From JAEUPI01 sp044222685 (GTDB taxonomy: Bacteria > Pseudomonadota > Gammaproteobacteria > Burkholderiales > Burkholderiaceae_C), in assembly GCA_044222685.1 (NCBI GenBank), contig JBGAMU010000005.1:1-64000 (forward strand): a stretch of DNA of 64,000 nucleotides. The letters run 5' to 3'. Both the position numbers and the translations under genes were made by a program. The notes below the pieces were generated by a model that saw only the letters and a list, made by a program, of their open reading frames with translations, was not told the origin of the DNA and made no database searches. Below, piece by piece: positions 6,826-14,404 of the stretch; the stretch's first letter is position 1; every line of letters begins with the position of its first letter.

Positions 6826-8718
6826 ATGAGCAAGCAGACCCATTCGTTCCAGGCCGAGGTCCAGCAGATCCTGCATCTGGTGACCCACTCGCTGTACTCC
6901 AACAAGGAGATCTTCCTGCGCGAGTTGATCAGCAACGCGTCCGATGCGTGCGACAAGCTGCGCTTCGAGGCGCTGGACAACGCGGCGTTGTACGAAGACG
7001 CGCCGAACCTGGAGATCCGCATCCTGTTCGATGCCGAGCAGAAGACGCTGACGATCCGCGACAACGGTGTCGGCATGAGCGAGGACGAGGCGGTTGCGCA
7101 CCTGGGCACCATCGCCAAGAGCGGCACGCGCGAATTCATGGCCAAGCTCGAAGGCGATCAGAAGAAGGATGCCAATCTGATCGGTCAGTTCGGCGTCGGC
7201 TTCTATTCGGGCTTCATCGTCGCCGACCGCATCACCGTCGAGACGCGCCGCGCGGGACTGTCGGCCGCGCAGGGCGTGCGCTGGAGCAGCCAGGGCACCG
7301 GCGACTTCGAGGTCGAGCCGATCGACAAGGCGACGCGCGGAACCGACGTGATCCTGCACCTGCGCGACGACGAGCAGGAGTTCCTGACGTCGTGGAAGGT
7401 CAAGTCGATCGTCTCGAAGTACTCGGACCACATCTCGCTGCCGATCCTGATGCGCAAGGAGAAGTGGGACGAGGACAAGAAGGCCCAGGTCGCCACCGAC
7501 GAATGGGAGACGATCAACAAGGCTGCGGCGCTGTGGACGCGGCCGAAGAGTGACATCACCGACGCGCAATACCAGGAGTTCTACAAGCAGATTGCCTTCG
7601 ACAGCGAGCCACCGCTGGTCTACACGCACAACCGCGTCGAGGGCCGCAGCGAGTACACCCAGCTGCTGTACGTGCCGGCCAAGGCGCCGTTCGATCTGTG
7701 GAACCGCGACAAGCGCGGCGGCGTGAAGCTGTACGTCAAGCGCGTCTTCATCATGGACGACGCCGAGGCGCTGATGCCGGTGTACCTGCGCTTCGTGAAG
7801 GGCGTGGTCGACTCGAGCGACCTGCCGCTGAACGTGAGCCGCGAGCTGCTGCAGGAAAGCCGCGACGTGAAGGCCATCCGCGAAGGCTGTACGAAGCGCG
7901 TGCTGTCGATGCTCGAGTCGCTGGCCGACAGCGAGAGCGCCGACGACAAGGCGAAGTACCAGAAGTTCTGGAACGAGTTCGGCGCCGTGCTCAAGGAAGG
8001 CATCGGCGAGGACTTCGCCAATCGCGAGCGGCTGGCCAAGCTGTTCCGCTTCGCGTCGACGCAGGCCGACGAAGGCGTGTCGCTGGCTGACTACCTGGCC
8101 CGCATGAAGGAAGGGCAGGACGTCATCTACTACATCACCGCCGACTCGTTGCGTGCGGCCAAGTCGAGCCCGCAGCTCGAGATCTTCCGCAAGAAGGGGC
8201 TCGAGGTGCTGCTGCTCGCCGACCGCGTCGACGAGTGGATGTTGAGCCACCTGTACGAATTCGAGGGCAAGTCGCTGCAGAGCGTGGCCAAGGGCGCAGT
8301 CGATCTCGGCACGCTGCAGGACGATCAGGAGAAGCAGCAGGCCGAGACGGCCGCCAAGGCGTTTGCGCCGGTGCTCGAGAAGCTGCAGGCGGCGTTGGCC
8401 GAGCGGGCCAAGGCGGTGCGTGTGACGACGCGGCTGGTCGACTCGCCGGCCTGCATCGTCGTCGAGGAAGGCGACATGAGTGCGCACCTGGCGCGGCTGC
8501 TCAAGCAGTCGGGCCAGGAGGCACCCAAGTCCAAGCCGATCCTCGAGGTGAACCCCGAGCATGCGCTGGTCAAGCGGCTGCAGGCCGACGACGCGCGTTT
8601 CGACGATCTGGCGCAGATCCTGTTCGACCAGGCCTGGCTGGCCGAAGGTGGACAGCTCGAGAATCCGGCCGACTACGTGCAGCGGGTCAATCGCCTGCTG
8701 GCGCCCGCGTCAGCCTGA
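6826..8718 (+). CDS. htpG: Molecular chaperone HtpG (Hsp90)
   Basis: Cytosolic ATP-dependent dimeric chaperone. The 630-residue length is standard. The N-terminal GHKL ATPase domain shows the N box (NKEIFLRELISNASDACDKL, near residue 25), DNGVGMS and IGQFGVGFYSGF. The middle domain has LYVKRVFIMDDAEALMP, SSDLPLNVSRELLQ and similar blocks, followed by the C-terminal dimerisation domain. A sigma32-like promoter lies upstream. There is no clear Shine-Dalgarno sequence before ATG 6826, but the protein aligns from its first residues (MSKQTHSFQAEVQQILHL). The last 9 bases overlap the convergent kinase gene. Confidence 0.98.
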   Translation: MSKQTHSFQAEVQQILHLVTHSLYSNKEIFLRELISNASDACDKLRFEALDNAALYEDAPNLEIRILFDAEQKTLTIRDNGVGMSEDEAVAHLGTIAKSGTREFMAKLEGDQKKDANLIGQFGVGFYSGFIVADRITVETRRAGLSAAQGVRWSSQGTGDFEVEPIDKATRGTDVILHLRDDEQEFLTSWKVKSIVSKYSDHISLPILMRKEKWDEDKKAQVATDEWETINKAAALWTRPKSDITDAQYQEFYKQIAFDSEPPLVYTHNRVEGRSEYTQLLYVPAKAPFDLWNRDKRGGVKLYVKRVFIMDDAEALMPVYLRFVKGVVDSSDLPLNVSRELLQESRDVKAIREGCTKRVLSMLESLADSESADDKAKYQKFWNEFGAVLKEGIGEDFANRERLAKLFRFASTQADEGVSLADYLARMKEGQDVIYYITADSLRAAKSSPQLEIFRKKGLEVLLLADRVDEWMLSHLYEFEGKSLQSVAKGAVDLGTLQDDQEKQQAETAAKAFAPVLEKLQAALAERAKAVRVTTRLVDSPACIVVEEGDMSAHLARLLKQSGQEAPKSKPILEVNPEHALVKRLQADDARFDDLAQILFDQAWLAEGGQLENPADYVQRVNRLLAPASA

Positions 8719-9765
8719 GAACAGCGGCGGTTCGTTCATCGCCTCGATCTGCTCGCGCAGCTGCTGCGTCTGCTGCAGCCAGTAGTTCGAGCTGCCGAAC
8801 CACGGAAACGCGGCCGGAAAGGCCGGGTCACTCCAGCGTTCGGCGAGCCACGCGCTGTGGTGGATCATGCGCAGCGTGCGCAGCGGCTCGATCAGCGCGA
8901 TCTCGCGCCGGTCGAGCGAGGCGAACTGCGCATGACCTTCGAGCAGCCAGCTGAGCTGCGATCGCATCGCCTCGCGGTCGCCCGACAGCAGCATCCACAG
9001 GTCCTGGATCGCCGGACCGTTGCAGCAGTCGTCGAGGTCGACGATATGCGGCCCCTCGTCGCGCCACAGGATGTTGCCGGGATGAAAGTCGCCATGCAGG
9101 CGGCCGACGCGCAACGGCCCAGCCTGTGCGAAAGCGGCGTCCACCTGGGCCAGCGCGGCGCGGCAGCACGATTGGTAGCTGTCGAGCTGCTCGATCGGCA
9201 GCACGTCCAGCGCCAGCAGCGCGGCGAGCCGGTCGTGGCCGAAGGTCGCAGCGTCGATGGTGCGTCGCTCGCCGAACGGCAGCTGCATGCCCACCGCGTG
9301 CAAGCGCCCGACGAAACGCCCGAGCCACTGCAGCACCTCAGGATCGTCGAGTTCGGGCCCATGTCCGGATCGGCGCGGGTAGACGGCGAAGCGGAAGTCG
9401 GCGTCCGGCGCGTGTGAGACACCCAGTGTCGCCGGCTCGCCCGCCGCGCGGACCGTCAGGTCCCCGCTGTTGGTGCCACAAACAAGGACGAGCGGTGCGA
9501 TCACCGGCACCTCGTGCTCCGCCAGTTGCAGCGCGAAGCGGTGCTCCTCGAGGATCTGCGCGTCGCTCCAGCGTGCCGGTCGATAGAACTTGGCGACGAC
9601 GGCGCTGCCGTCCTCCAGCATCACCTGGAAGACCCGGTTCTCGTACGAGTTCAGCTGCAGCAGGCGGCCGTCGCCGCGCAGGCCCACGGCGTCGAGCGTA
9701 TCGAGCACGCGCTGCGGCGTCAGCAGGTCATAGGGATGGGCCGGGGTGGCGGCCAGGCCGGGCAT
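8710..9765 (-). CDS. srkA: SrkA/RdoA-type stress-response serine/threonine kinase
   Basis: Cytoplasmic kinase of the YihE (SrkA) family, which in E. coli protects stressed cells from the MazEF death pathway. The fold resembles choline/aminoglycoside kinases: LNSYENRVFQV near the start, the ATP-binding Lys in AVVAKFYRP, catalytic loop RLHGDFHPGNILW (HGDxxxxN) and metal-binding HIVDLDDCCNGP. From ATG 9765 it is 351 residues. The frame stays open to an ATG at 9828, but the extra 21 residues are Arg-rich and would overlap the upstream gene by 32 bases, so the inner start is preferred. It converges with htpG, with a 9-base overlap of the tails. Confidence 0.88.
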   Translation of the reverse strand: MPGLAATPAHPYDLLTPQRVLDTLDAVGLRGDGRLLQLNSYENRVFQVMLEDGSAVVAKFYRPARWSDAQILEEHRFALQLAEHEVPVIAPLVLVCGTNSGDLTVRAAGEPATLGVSHAPDADFRFAVYPRRSGHGPELDDPEVLQWLGRFVGRLHAVGMQLPFGERRTIDAATFGHDRLAALLALDVLPIEQLDSYQSCCRAALAQVDAAFAQAGPLRVGRLHGDFHPGNILWRDEGPHIVDLDDCCNGPAIQDLWMLLSGDREAMRSQLSWLLEGHAQFASLDRREIALIEPLRTLRMIHHSAWLAERWSDPAFPAAFPWFGSSNYWLQQTQQLREQIEAMNEPPLFSG

Positions 9766-9796
9766 GGCAGCACTGCGCCCGCGGGGCGCGCTCTTT

Positions 9797-10621
9797 TCAG
9801 TGCCGAGTCGTCGTCGACGTCGAGACACGCGGCGTGTCGATCACGACGCCACCGCCCACGTCATCGGGCGGCTCGGTGGGCGGCTCGGTCGGCGCACCCT
9901 CGTGGACCTCGAGCCCCGGGCGCTGCGATTCGCCCAGCGAGCCGAACTCGCTGGCGCCCGGCGTGTCGGCCCGGTTGTCGGGAGCGAAGAAGGAGTCCTG
10001 GAAGAAATTGGAGTCCTGCCACAGCGTCGTGCGCTCGCGGCGGCGCGACGAGGGCGGAGACGCCGATGCCGCCGGCGTCACTTCGCGCCGCGGATGCGCC
10101 GCCGGCGCGGCCGGCTGCGGGCCGCGCGACGACGCCACGCTGTGCGGCACCAGCAACTGCAGCTCCGGAATAGATGGCAGGTGGTCGACCGGGCAGCGCA
10201 TGTAGCGCACCCGGCAAGCCGTCAGCACGGCCTGCTTGATCTGCATGACGCGGCGCGAGTTGCCGCGGTCGGTGTCGAGGTCGATGGCGGCCAGCACACG
10301 TCCGTTGGCGCTGCACACGGCGAACGTCACGTGGATCGCGCCGAGCAACTCGTACCAGAAGCGCACCTCCTGCGGATCGGTCGGCTGGCAGAAGCGCACC
10401 AGCGGCAACTTCGACAGCACGATGTGATGCGGCAGCGCCTCACGCAGCTGGCGGTAGACGCGGCGCTCGTCCGTGCTGAAGACGGGGCGGGCAGACAGGT
10501 TCCACTCGGTGGGCAGCGGTTTGATCTTCGGCACGCGTGGCCGCAGGGCGAACCAGACGACGGCAGGCGCCAGCACGGCGACCGCGATCAGCGCGACGAG
10601 CCACGGCAGGGTCTGTTGCAT
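9797..10621 (-). CDS. Membrane-anchored DUF2726 protein
   Basis: 274-residue protein of unknown function. Residues 5-27 form one transmembrane helix, then a short basic stretch. Residues about 40-165 match the DUF2726 pattern: FSTDERRVYRQLREALPHH at the start, VRFWYELLGAIHV and AAIDLDTD in the middle, then RRVMQIKQAVLTACRVRY. DUF2726 resembles parts of restriction-type nuclease folds, so a nucleic-acid role is conceivable but unproven. The last 100 residues are low complexity (Pro/Ser/Thr) and probably disordered. The srkA start lies 32 bases beyond its stop codon. Confidence 0.75.
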   Translation of the reverse strand: MQQTLPWLVALIAVAVLAPAVVWFALRPRVPKIKPLPTEWNLSARPVFSTDERRVYRQLREALPHHIVLSKLPLVRFCQPTDPQEVRFWYELLGAIHVTFAVCSANGRVLAAIDLDTDRGNSRRVMQIKQAVLTACRVRYMRCPVDHLPSIPELQLLVPHSVASSRGPQPAAPAAHPRREVTPAASASPPSSRRRERTTLWQDSNFFQDSFFAPDNRADTPGASEFGSLGESQRPGLEVHEGAPTEPPTEPPDDVGGGVVIDTPRVSTSTTTRH

Positions 10622-10785
10622 GATCAGACGCGCGTGCAGAAGGTGTAGGCAGCCAAGTCGAATCTCCGCGGTGACCGCTCGCTCGACGACAGGGACCTTC
10701 GGGCGCGGCTGGCCGCGATATTAACCTCAGGCAAGGCCCGGCCGACCCCATGCTTGCGGGTCGAGTCGCCGGTGACCGTCAGGCG

Positions 10786-11505
10786 CTACTTTGCGGGCGG
10801 CTCGCCGCGGGGCGCGGCTCCGGCAAGTGCGCCCAGCGTGTGCAGCAGCGCGCCGACGCGATGAGCCTGTTGCTTGAGGTGGTAGTCGATCTCGGCAGCG
10901 CCATCCGCGATCAGTTGCTCCATGTGCGAGCCCAGCGTCTCCGGCGGCAACCGCAACGAGGCTTCGCTCTCGCCGCCATCGCGGACCACCGTCGCGCCGG
11001 CATTGCGCGCGATGCGCAGCATGGCCGAGTTTTCGCTCAGCGCATGGATCAGCAGCGTCTGCACGCCGCGGTTGCGCGCGTGCAGCACGGCCAAGTCGAA
11101 CAGCCGGCTGCCGTAGCTCCTGCCGCGCGCACGCGCGGCCACCGAAACGCCAAACTCGGCCTGCGTCGCCAGCTGACCATCGTGGGTGGTCATATAGGCC
11201 AGATGCGCCATGGCCAGCATTCGCAGGCGCCGGTTGAAGACACCAAGAATCTCGTCGCGCTCGAAGTCGAGCTGGTCGACATAGTGGGTGATCTGCGAGT
11301 CCGAGGCGGCATAGCCGAAGCGCAGGTAGCGGTCGCGTTCCGGCAACTCGAGCAGGTGCGACAGGATTCGCGGCCGATGCCGCTCGGACAAGGATCGGAT
11401 CGGAATCCAGGGCAAATGCTGCCGAGGCGCGGGCGGTTGCGGGCCCGGTCCGGGAGTCAATGGGGTCGGCGGCTGTGGGGCTGCTGTGGCGGGGTGCAAA
11501 TCCAT
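10786..11505 (-). CDS. GNAT-family N-acetyltransferase
   Basis: Predicted acetyl-CoA-dependent acyltransferase of 239 residues. After a Pro-rich N-terminal tail (residues 5-30) comes a GNAT fold: RYLRFGYAASDSQI, FGVSVAARARGRSYGSRLFDLA (the RxxGxG/A acetyl-CoA loop) and NSAMLRIARNAGATVV. Target unknown. The frame continues upstream to an ATG at 11592, but that extension crosses a palindrome and likely promoter, so ATG 11505 is chosen. An A+T-rich palindrome (11530-11543) sits just upstream. Confidence 0.8.
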   Translation of the reverse strand: MDLHPATAAPQPPTPLTPGPGPQPPAPRQHLPWIPIRSLSERHRPRILSHLLELPERDRYLRFGYAASDSQITHYVDQLDFERDEILGVFNRRLRMLAMAHLAYMTTHDGQLATQAEFGVSVAARARGRSYGSRLFDLAVLHARNRGVQTLLIHALSENSAMLRIARNAGATVVRDGGESEASLRLPPETLGSHMEQLIADGAAEIDYHLKQQAHRVGALLHTLGALAGAAPRGEPPAK

Positions 11506-11529
11506 CGGATTCAAGGAGGATCCCTTTCC

Positions 11530-11543
11530 TAGGGTTAACCCTA
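11530..11543. promoter_or_regulatory. Perfect 14-base palindrome TAGGGTTAACCCTA upstream of the GNAT gene
   Basis: Even, perfect dyad symmetry in the divergent region between the GNAT gene (start 11505, minus) and rplM (start 11780, plus). It sits 25 bases before the GNAT start, where a promoter or operator would be, and looks like a dimeric regulator site. The regulator is not identifiable from this window. Confidence 0.45.
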
Positions 11544-11626
11544 TACTACCGCGAACGCTGCAGAACACCAGGAGAATGTTGCTATGCAGCAAACCGCCAG
11601 GGTCATGAAGCGTGACGGCGTGACGC

Positions 11627-11632
11627 TATACT
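11627..11632 (+). promoter_or_regulatory. Probable -10 (TATACT) of the rplM-rpsI promoter
   Basis: TATACT lies about 148 bases before rplM; the -35 region is poor (CATGAA at 17 bases spacing). This would give an untranslated leader of roughly 140 bases containing short GC-rich inverted repeats, as often seen for autoregulated ribosomal protein operons. Confidence 0.45.
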
Positions 11633-11779
11633 CGCGGGCTTTCCCGTCGGTGGCGGGGTGGATAGGCAGGTACCCGTGCGGTCGCAGACAAAAGCGATGC
11701 CTCGGGCAACCGGCAAGCCCAATCCGGACAGCCACCTAGTCGGCACGTCGCTTCGGCGTGCATTCCCAGAGAGACCCTC

Positions 11780-12208
11780 ATGAAGACCTTCAGTGCCAAA
11801 CCGGCCGAAGTGAAGCACGAGTGGTTTGTGATTGATGCCACCGACAAGGTGCTCGGACGTGTCGCCAGCGAAGTGGCACTCCGTTTGCGCGGCAAGCACA
11901 AGCCCATCTACACGCCTCACGTCGATACCGGCGATTTCATCGTCATCGTCAACGCCGACAAGATCCGCGTCACCGGCAACAAGTCCGAGCAGAAGATCTA
12001 CTACCGGCACAGCGGCTACCCGGGCGGCATCTACGCCACCAAGTTCAAGGACATGCAGGCCAAGCATCCTGGTCGTGCCTTGACGAAGGCGGTCAAGGGC
12101 ATGCTGCCCAAAGGCCCGCTGGGCTACGCGATGATCAAGAAACTGAAGGTGTACGCCGGTGCCTCGCATCCGCACACCGCACAGCAGCCGCGCGCGCTGC
12201 AAGTCTGA
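11780..12208 (+). CDS. rplM: 50S ribosomal protein L13
   Basis: Large-subunit ribosomal protein, 142 residues, matching uL13 throughout: MKTFSAKP start, WFVIDATDKVLGRVASEVA, GKHKPIYTPHVDTGDFIVIVNA, and the HSGYPGGIY/GMLPKGPLG blocks. It is the first gene of the conserved rplM-rpsI operon; rpsI follows 10 bases after its stop. Confidence 0.98.
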   Translation: MKTFSAKPAEVKHEWFVIDATDKVLGRVASEVALRLRGKHKPIYTPHVDTGDFIVIVNADKIRVTGNKSEQKIYYRHSGYPGGIYATKFKDMQAKHPGRALTKAVKGMLPKGPLGYAMIKKLKVYAGASHPHTAQQPRALQV

Positions 12209-12218
12209 AGGAGCGGTG

Positions 12219-12611
12219 ATGATCGGAAACTGGAACTACGGTACGGGCCGCCGCAAATCGTCGGTAGCTCGCGTGTTCATCAAGAAGGGCACGGGTCAGA
12301 TCCTGGTCAACGGCAAGCCGGTCGATCAGTATTTCGGGCGCCAGACCTCCATCATGGTGGTGAAGCAACCGCTGCTGCTGACGAACAACGACGCGGCCTT
12401 CGACATCAAGGTCAACGTGCACGGCGGCGGCGAGTCGGGCCAGGCCGGCGCCGTGCGCCACGGCATCACCCGCGCACTGATCGACTACGACGCGGCGCTC
12501 AAGCCGGACCTGAGCCGTGCCGGCTTCGTGACGCGCGATGCGCGCGAGGTCGAACGAAAGAAGGTCGGATTGCACGGCGCGCGCCGTCGCAAGCAGTTCA
12601 GCAAGCGCTGA
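12219..12611 (+). CDS. rpsI: 30S ribosomal protein S9
   Basis: Small-subunit protein uS9, 130 residues, starting MIGNWNYGTGRRKSSVARVF and ending in the basic tail GLHGARRRKQFSKR that reaches the P-site tRNA. A strong Shine-Dalgarno (AAGGAG) precedes it. A GTG in frame lies directly before the ATG, but the ATG fits the family and spacing better. A hairpin terminator follows 28 bases after the stop. Confidence 0.98.
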   Translation: MIGNWNYGTGRRKSSVARVFIKKGTGQILVNGKPVDQYFGRQTSIMVVKQPLLLTNNDAAFDIKVNVHGGGESGQAGAVRHGITRALIDYDAALKPDLSRAGFVTRDAREVERKKVGLHGARRRKQFSKR

Positions 12612-12639
12612 CCGGCACCAATCGATCCAGAGCTGCAGC

Positions 12640-12673
12640 CGAGGCCGCTACCATGCGGCCTCGAGTTCTTCTG
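12640..12673 (+). terminator. Rho-independent terminator of rplM-rpsI
   Basis: Perfect 9-bp stem CGAGGCCGC/GCGGCCTCG (12640-12648 with 12655-12663) around a 6-base loop, followed by the T-rich run AGTTCTTCTG. Confidence 0.75.
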
Positions 12674-12681
12674 CACCCTGC

Positions 12682-13392
12682 ATGCGCTGGAAGTTGTTTC
12701 GCCGTCGACTGTCGATCAGCGCCCCGCGCGTGATCGTCACGCGCCATCTGCCCTGGCCGTTGCGCTGGGCCGTCATCGCAGTGGTCTTTGGCTTCTCCGC
12801 GGCCATCGGCCTGTGGGCCTTCGAGTTCGGCAAGGACATCGCCGGACTCGAGCGCGATGCGAAGGAAGAACTCCACCGATTGCGTGTCGAGGTGCAACAG
12901 TTGCGCGAGGAGCGCGACAAGTCCCAATCGATCGCCAATACGGCCGAGAGCCTGCTCAAGGCCGAACGCGCGACACAGGACCGGCTGGCCAGCCAGCTGA
13001 AGGAAATGCAGACCGACTACCTTGCGCTGAAAGCCGATCTGGGCATCTTCGAGCGCATGTTCCCGCCCACCGGGACCGGAGGCCTGGCTGTGCGCGCGCT
13101 CAACGCCGAGCCGCGGGGTCCCGGTCAGCTGCGCTTCCAGATGATGGTGACGCAGAGCGGCAAGTCCATTCGCGAATTCAGCGGTCGTTACGAGTTGACG
13201 CTGGGCGGCACGCTGGATGGGCGACCCTGGAGCCTGCCGATGCCCGGCGGCACGAAACCGCTGCAGCTGAAGCAGTACGCTCGAGTCGAGGGGCTGCTCG
13301 AATTTCCGACCCAAGCCGTCGTCAAGACCGTTCAGGTCAAGGTGTTGGACGAAACTGGCGGCGTGCGGGTGACCCAGACCGTGCGGCTGTAG
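12682..13392 (+). CDS. Single-pass membrane coiled-coil protein (DUF6776-like)
   Basis: 236-residue protein of unknown function. A basic N-terminus (MRWKLFRRRLSISAPRVIV) precedes one transmembrane helix at about residues 30-50. Residues about 55-120 are a charged heptad-like coiled coil (ERDAKEELHRLRVEVQQLRE), followed by a beta-rich domain to the end. This layout suggests a bitopic protein with a periplasmic C-terminus. The bactofilin gene follows 47 bases downstream, so it may be the membrane partner of that scaffold. The ATG at 12682 is chosen because the upstream frame crosses the rpsI terminator. Confidence 0.75.
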   Translation: MRWKLFRRRLSISAPRVIVTRHLPWPLRWAVIAVVFGFSAAIGLWAFEFGKDIAGLERDAKEELHRLRVEVQQLREERDKSQSIANTAESLLKAERATQDRLASQLKEMQTDYLALKADLGIFERMFPPTGTGGLAVRALNAEPRGPGQLRFQMMVTQSGKSIREFSGRYELTLGGTLDGRPWSLPMPGGTKPLQLKQYARVEGLLEFPTQAVVKTVQVKVLDETGGVRVTQTVRL

Positions 13393-13439
13393 AAACCAGT
13401 ACAGACGAAACCGAACTTTGTCGTTGGAGGGCTGACTCA

Positions 13440-13847
13440 ATGATGTTTGGCAAGAAGGCGCAACCCCCGATCCGCACGCTGATCGGCGACGGCACCGTGC
13501 TGCAAGGCGAAATTCGCTTCACCGAGGGCCTGCGGGTCGATGGCGAAGTGCGCGGCGACGTGATCGCCGATGACAGCGTGCCGAGCGTGGTCGTGATCAG
13601 CGAGAACGCCAAGGTGCACGGGCGCGTCAAGGCGGCCCATATCATCATCAATGGCGAGGTCCATGGGCCGGTCGAGTCGTACACCCTGCTGGAGCTGCAG
13701 CCCCGGGCCCGCGTCGTCGGCGACATCCGCTACGAGGCCCTCGAGATGCACCAGGGCGCTCAGGTCGACGGCGAGTTGCGTCCGCTGAAGGCGGCGGAGC
13801 GGCCCTCGCTGGTGCTGGCGGCGTCGAACGAAGCCCTGACGGCCTGA
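13440..13847 (+). CDS. Bactofilin (polymer-forming cytoskeletal protein)
   Basis: 135-residue bactofilin: a short N-terminal tail (MMFGKKAQPP), then a right-handed beta-helix core with repeating hydrophobic/Gly turns (GDGTVLQGEIRFTEGLRVDG, GEVRGDVIADD, AKVHGRVKAAHIIINGEVHG, LQPRARVVGDIRYEALEMHQ), and a short C-terminal tail. Bactofilins form nucleotide-free filaments that place cell-wall or motility enzymes. The family's usual partner, an M23 peptidase, is encoded two genes on. Two successive ATG codons follow TGGAGGG; the first is used here. Confidence 0.92.
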   Translation: MMFGKKAQPPIRTLIGDGTVLQGEIRFTEGLRVDGEVRGDVIADDSVPSVVVISENAKVHGRVKAAHIIINGEVHGPVESYTLLELQPRARVVGDIRYEALEMHQGAQVDGELRPLKAAERPSLVLAASNEALTA

Positions 13848-13939
13848 GCGCCGGCCAGTGGCGTCGGGTGGCTGTTTGACCCCACGGCGCCCCGTTCGGC
13901 CGTCCTGGCTTTACACTAGGTGCCACCTCAGGAGTGCAC

Positions 13940-14314
13940 ATGAACGCCGTTGCTGAATCGACCGCCAACGCCAGTCTGGACATGCCGGCGCCGCTGATCT
14001 TTACCGACAGCGCGGCAGGCAAGGTGCGCGAGCTGGTCGAGGAGGAAGGCAACCCCGAGCTGAAGCTGCGCGTGTTCGTTCAGGGCGGTGGCTGCTCCGG
14101 GTTTCAGTACGGCTTCACCTTCGATGAGGCGGTCAACGACGACGACACGCAAATGACCAAGAACGGCGTCACCTTGCTGATCGACGCGATGAGTCTGCAA
14201 TACCTCGTCGGTGCCGAGATCGACTACAAGGAAGACCTGCAGGGCGCGCAGTTCGTGATCAAGAATCCGAACGCGACGACGACCTGCGGTTGCGGGTCCA
14301 GCTTTTCGGCCTGA
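13940..14314 (+). CDS. erpA: Iron-sulfur cluster insertion protein ErpA
   Basis: A-type carrier that passes Fe-S clusters to apoproteins. The 124 residues contain the three cluster ligands: Cys52 in VQGGGCSGFQYGF and Cys116/Cys118 in the TTCGCGSSFS end. A GTG in frame at 13934 directly abuts the CAGGAG ribosome site; ATG 13940 has proper spacing and is preferred. A strong hairpin follows the gene. Confidence 0.95.
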   Translation: MNAVAESTANASLDMPAPLIFTDSAAGKVRELVEEEGNPELKLRVFVQGGGCSGFQYGFTFDEAVNDDDTQMTKNGVTLLIDAMSLQYLVGAEIDYKEDLQGAQFVIKNPNATTTCGCGSSFSA

Positions 14315-14332
14315 GCTCCACCGCTCTTGTCT

Positions 14333-14363
14333 CGACGGCCGCCGGCTGGCGGCCGTCGCCGTT
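14333..14363 (+). terminator. Hairpin terminator between erpA and the convergent M23 gene
   Basis: Perfect 11-bp stem CGACGGCCGCC/GGCGGCCGTCG (14333-14343 with 14348-14358), 4-base loop, then CCGTTT. It lies between two converging genes and can serve both directions; the T run is short. Confidence 0.6.
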
Positions 14364-14404
14364 TCAGGGCCGCCCGGTACTGCCCGGCCAGTGCCGACGG
14401 CGCG

